A stretch of DNA of 53,070 nt from JBFMDN01 sp040753915 (GTDB lineage: Bacteria; Desulfobacterota; Desulfomonilia; Desulfomonilales; Desulfomonilaceae), in assembly GCA_040753915.1 (NCBI GenBank), contig JBFMDN010000039.1, positions 1 to 53,070 of the forward strand, given 5' to 3'. Below, piece after piece: positions 52,762 through 53,070 of the stretch. The number at the start of each line of letters is the position of its first letter. Position 1 is the first letter of the stretch. A program made the position numbers and the translations under genes. Under the pieces are notes generated by a model that saw only the letters and a program-made list of their open reading frames with translations, ran no database searches and was not told the origin of the DNA.

Positions 52762-53070
52762 ATCAACGCTCCACCCCACCCATAATCCACGGTCTACGAT
52801 TACGTGTGGGTCGTGTGGACCCTGTAAGGTTCTCATGCAAGCGTCTGTGGCCTACGCATGAGGTCCATTTTGGGTCGTGTGGCATTCCCCCTCCAAACGT
52901 ATGTCTTCCCCCCCTCACGCGGGCGTGTTTCTGGACGAGCTATCCCCCCGGGCTCGCCTCAGCCCCCTCCAAGTGTCACCTTCCTCTCCCCCCTGTGGCA
53001 CGTCTCAGCCCGATCCGCAAATACAAAGCATCCTCCTTCGCGCTTCGAGTAGTATACTGTTCGACGGGTG
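52762..53070. other. Gene-free right end of the window
   Basis: No gene is supported. TGGGTCGTGTGG occurs twice (near 52805 and 52871), bracketing an inverted pair CTCATGC/GCATGAG. The rest is C/T-rich on the plus strand and may be the upstream region of a gene outside the window. Confidence 0.35.

Overview
The window reads as a chromosomal segment of a Gram-negative anaerobe, most plausibly a Desulfobacterota (Deltaproteobacteria) member. The case is indirect: an LPS heptose epimerase (hldD), a PilZ protein with a helical leader typical of deltaproteobacteria, a NapH-like iron-sulfur membrane protein, an archaeal-type thiolase/DUF35 pair, an apparent selenoprotein, and many short palindromic repeats. 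Taxonomy is inferred. No rRNA, tRNA, CRISPR array, complete transposase or phage gene was seen.

Layout. 1-0.5 kb: hairpin repeats. 0.5-5.1 kb: PilZ gene convergent with a leftward run patatin-like lipase, dCMP deaminase, unknown protein, tilS. 5.1-6.85 kb: gene-poor DNA with a chain of hairpins (possible RNA), one small secreted protein, and a 91-bp MITE with an 8-bp target duplication. 6.85-9.75 kb: B12-type radical SAM protein and a permease whose reading frame is interrupted by one in-frame UGA at a conserved Cys, with a SECIS-like hairpin behind it. 9.95-15.4 kb: arginine succinyltransferase (AST) operon in the order C-A-D-B without astE. 15.5-20.2 kb: orphan primase-like protein, hldD, hybrid histidine kinase. 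20.6-24.8 kb: acyl-CoA dehydrogenase and 3-hydroxyacyl-CoA dehydrogenase, divergent from thiolase and DUF35. 24.8-28.8 kb: NapH-like protein, small membrane protein, gmk, a J-domain/zinc-ribbon protein, ankyrin protein. 29.0-32.7 kb: gap-pgk-tpiA-secG, closed by a 42-bp perfect palindrome holding a canonical parS site. 32.9-37.2 kb: secreted protein, cysteine synthase family, GAF/degenerate-GGDEF protein, TrpF-like protein without its catalytic Cys, NifU-like protein.

37.7-49.7 kb is the most unusual part: a TetR-family regulator overlaps by ATGA a single 3639-residue iterative synthase. Its order is two flavin enoyl-reductase-like barrels, KS, AT, a divergent second KS, three ACPs, KR, DH and a C-terminal Sfp-type phosphopantetheinyl transferase. 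It resembles a PUFA (Pfa) synthase condensed into one chain, with an enediyne-PKS-like KR-DH-PPTase end. All three ACPs carry Thr where the phosphopantetheine Ser is expected. Palindromic candidate operators lie before the TetR gene. Downstream are LapA-like, DUF362 and FkbM-methyltransferase genes, then more repeats.
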